64,000 nt of DNA from Symbiodinium sp. CCMP2592 (taxonomy: Eukaryota; Sar; Dinophyceae; Suessiales; Symbiodiniaceae), in the NCBI GenBank assembly GCA_905221615.1, contig CAJNDT010000598.1, forward strand, positions 78,501 to 142,500, read 5' to 3'. Position numbers and translations under genes: made by a program. The notes under the pieces are model-generated. The model was not told where the DNA came from, made no database searches, and saw only the letters and a program-made list of their open reading frames with translations. Position 1 is the stretch's first letter; every line of letters starts with the position of its first letter. Positions 62,506 through 64,000 of the stretch are shown here, in pieces.

Positions 62506-63515
62506 GCTTTCTGGACATTTCTGGACTCTTTGCTGGGGCCGGCACCTGGCCCCTGCTTGGGCAGGGGCCTTGGCATGCGTTGGACCATTGTTTGGTTTCC
62601 CTTCACCGGCAGATGCTGCGAATTCGAGTCGGCTCTGACCAGCACTGGACTCGTGACGCCGTGTTTGCGGAATGCGCCTCGCCTGACACAGTGGATTTGT
62701 TGTCGGCGGAACGCTTGCGATGCCTCTGTCGCCTTGTCCGCACTGGACCTCCGGCGGCCTGGGCTGTGTTGCAAAACAGCCCGGACGCGATTCTTGCCTT
62801 TAAGGCGGCTCTGGGGTGGTTCTATGACGCGGTTAATGCCACGTGCCCGCTTGGCCATTTCGAATCTGCCTGGCCTGTCTGGGTTTCTTCGATGCGGGAT
62901 CGTGCCCGTTGCTGGAAAGGGTGGATTCGTCGTGCTCTTGCTTGGCATGTGGGTGTTCGCTGCCTTGGTGTTGCGTGGTACCGCTTTGTCCGCTCGGAGT
63001 GGGCTACACGGCCCTTGCCTGCATCGGACCCCACGGTGTCGGAGCACGGCTGTCTACAGTGTGGTCGCGCGTTTGACAATGCGCAATCATGGGCGTCGCA
63101 TGCGCGTTTGAAACACGGATACCGGACTAAACAATTTCGTCTGGCCGTCGGGCTTCGTTGCCAAGCGTGTGGGGCAGTTTTCGCGTCTGTCCGCCGTCAT
63201 CGGACGCATCTCGGTCTGTCACGTGTCTGTCTCCAGGCGGTCGATTCCGGCTATGAGGACCTCCTCCCTGTGCTCACGGGTGGTGAAGGCCATGTCCAGA
63301 GTAGGGCTCGGGCCGGACGTGGCACCTCTGGGCTGCCGCCCCTTGTCCCTGAGGTTGATGTTGATCTCCTCGCTCGCCTGCGCTCCCTCACCACCGCAAC
63401 GGATGAGGTCATTTATGAGACGGTCCGTGAGTTTGTCGAGCCGTTTCCTGTCCTTCGGCAGACTCTGTGTATGTGGGCCTCCCAGCTTCCGTGGCCCGCT
63501 CAAGGAGGCTGCTGA
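62500..63515 (+). pseudogene. LINE polyprotein: C-terminal region with two C2H2 fingers
   Basis: WHALDHCLVSLHRQMLRIRV, LVRTGPPAAWAVLQNSPDAI, WIRRALAWHVGVRCLGV, then finger 1 CLQCGRAFDNAQSWASHARL (C-x2-C-x12-H, about 63051-63117) and finger 2 CQACGAVFASVRRHRTHL (about 63162-63214). C-terminal zinc fingers in LINE ORF2 proteins are usually nucleic-acid binding and help target recognition. A TGA closes the frame at 63513-63515, but reading continues in another frame. Confidence 0.65.
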
Positions 63516-64000
63516 TGATGTTGTGCTTTGCTTTTCTGTGGAGCTGCTGTGCGCACCCAGTGCCTCTCCAGGAGATGTGCAGCATCATGCTCGTATTGAT
63601 CCTGTTGTATTGCCTCTTCCGTGGTCCCCCCGCCCTGCGGGGTTAGCTGGGCTTGTCTGTGAGGGGTCCCTTGAGGCTGCTTTTCGAGCGACTGATGTGT
63701 CACCCGGGGGAGGTTGGCGCCGGTTTGGGTTTGGTCAGCCGCCACCGGCCTGTCTGGAGTTCGCCTGCGCCTTTGTGCGCATCCCGCCTCCACCTGCGAT
63801 TGGACCCACCTTCTGGGCTGTCCCCTCGTGCTCTTTGCGTGCTTTGAAAAAGCACCAGAGTTGGCTTGGACTTTGCCTCACCTGGGTATCACTCGCTCTG
63901 CAGGTTGCCCGTCGCGGCCGCAGGAGCCACCTGGTCTTCGGCTTTTCTGCGAAAAATGCAGGTGCCTTTGAGGACTGGTTGTTGGCCTGTCGGTGCGTGG
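63502..64000 (+). CDS. LINE polyprotein, continuing C-terminus (runs off window)
   Basis: From about 63502 the frame is open to the last base: KEAADDVVLCFSVELLCAPS, HARIDPVVLPLPWSPRPAGL, GGGWRRFGFGQPPPACLEFA, LKKHQSWLGLCLTWVSLALQ and AFEDWLLACRC. It is Pro/Trp-rich, with no domain seen. It probably belongs to the same polyprotein, joined by one indel near 63505; the true end lies beyond the window. Confidence 0.45.

Overview
The window looks like accessory nuclear DNA of a dinoflagellate, probably of the Symbiodiniaceae/Suessiales type. I infer this from protein families I recognise as multicopy in dinoflagellate genomes: a tyrosine-recombinase retroelement with an HSLK-type recombinase and a CCCH-finger Gag, a LINE with RNase H ahead of the endonuclease, and two large unknown families. 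Trinucleotide and T-G tracts are also common. I saw no convincing bacterial operon, rRNA, tRNA or CRISPR array. No genus can be named from sequence alone.

Layout. 1.4-6.6 kb: pieces of one large dinoflagellate gene of unknown function (DSSPQGG, TSDMGVE, GCPCH and RAPELA motifs) in several frames. 6.8-17.7 kb: a degenerate tyrosine-recombinase (YR, DIRS-like) retroelement in the order coiled coil, YR, Gag with CCCH finger, a predicted 2OG-Fe(II) dioxygenase-like domain joined to a methyltransferase-like domain, reverse transcriptase, RNase H. Its YR is split by a TA-rich palindrome. Its RT is split by a 1,287-bp DNA element with 19-bp inverted termini and an 8-bp target duplication; removing that element restores the RT frame. 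18.8-19.3 kb: a MITE with 31-bp inverted termini. 20-22.6 kb: CAG and CTG tracts. 24-26.5 kb: a frame-broken gene with a possible zinc ribbon. 27.7-36.7 kb: mostly non-coding, with minisatellites, a trinucleotide hairpin, a diverged duplication and one unidentified coding stretch. 38.1-43.7 kb, minus strand: a split gene of a dinoflagellate-wide unknown family, with a forward membrane/coiled-coil gene in its apparent 4-kb intron. 43.9-44.6 kb, minus strand: a GIY-YIG-like protein. 46.6-54.0 kb: three near-identical 2,478-bp satellite units. 54.0-64.0 kb: a large LINE running off the right edge.

Most genes are broken by single-base frame changes, and many of these fall at homopolymers. Some genes may therefore be intact in the organism, with indels from long-read assembly. 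Other lesions cannot be read errors: the two insertions, the loss of the recombinase tyrosine segment, and the loss of the methyltransferase catalytic loop. The most interesting system is the YR retroelement, which seems to carry both a DNA-oxidation-type and a DNA-methylation-type domain in a lineage known for 5-hydroxymethyluracil-rich DNA.
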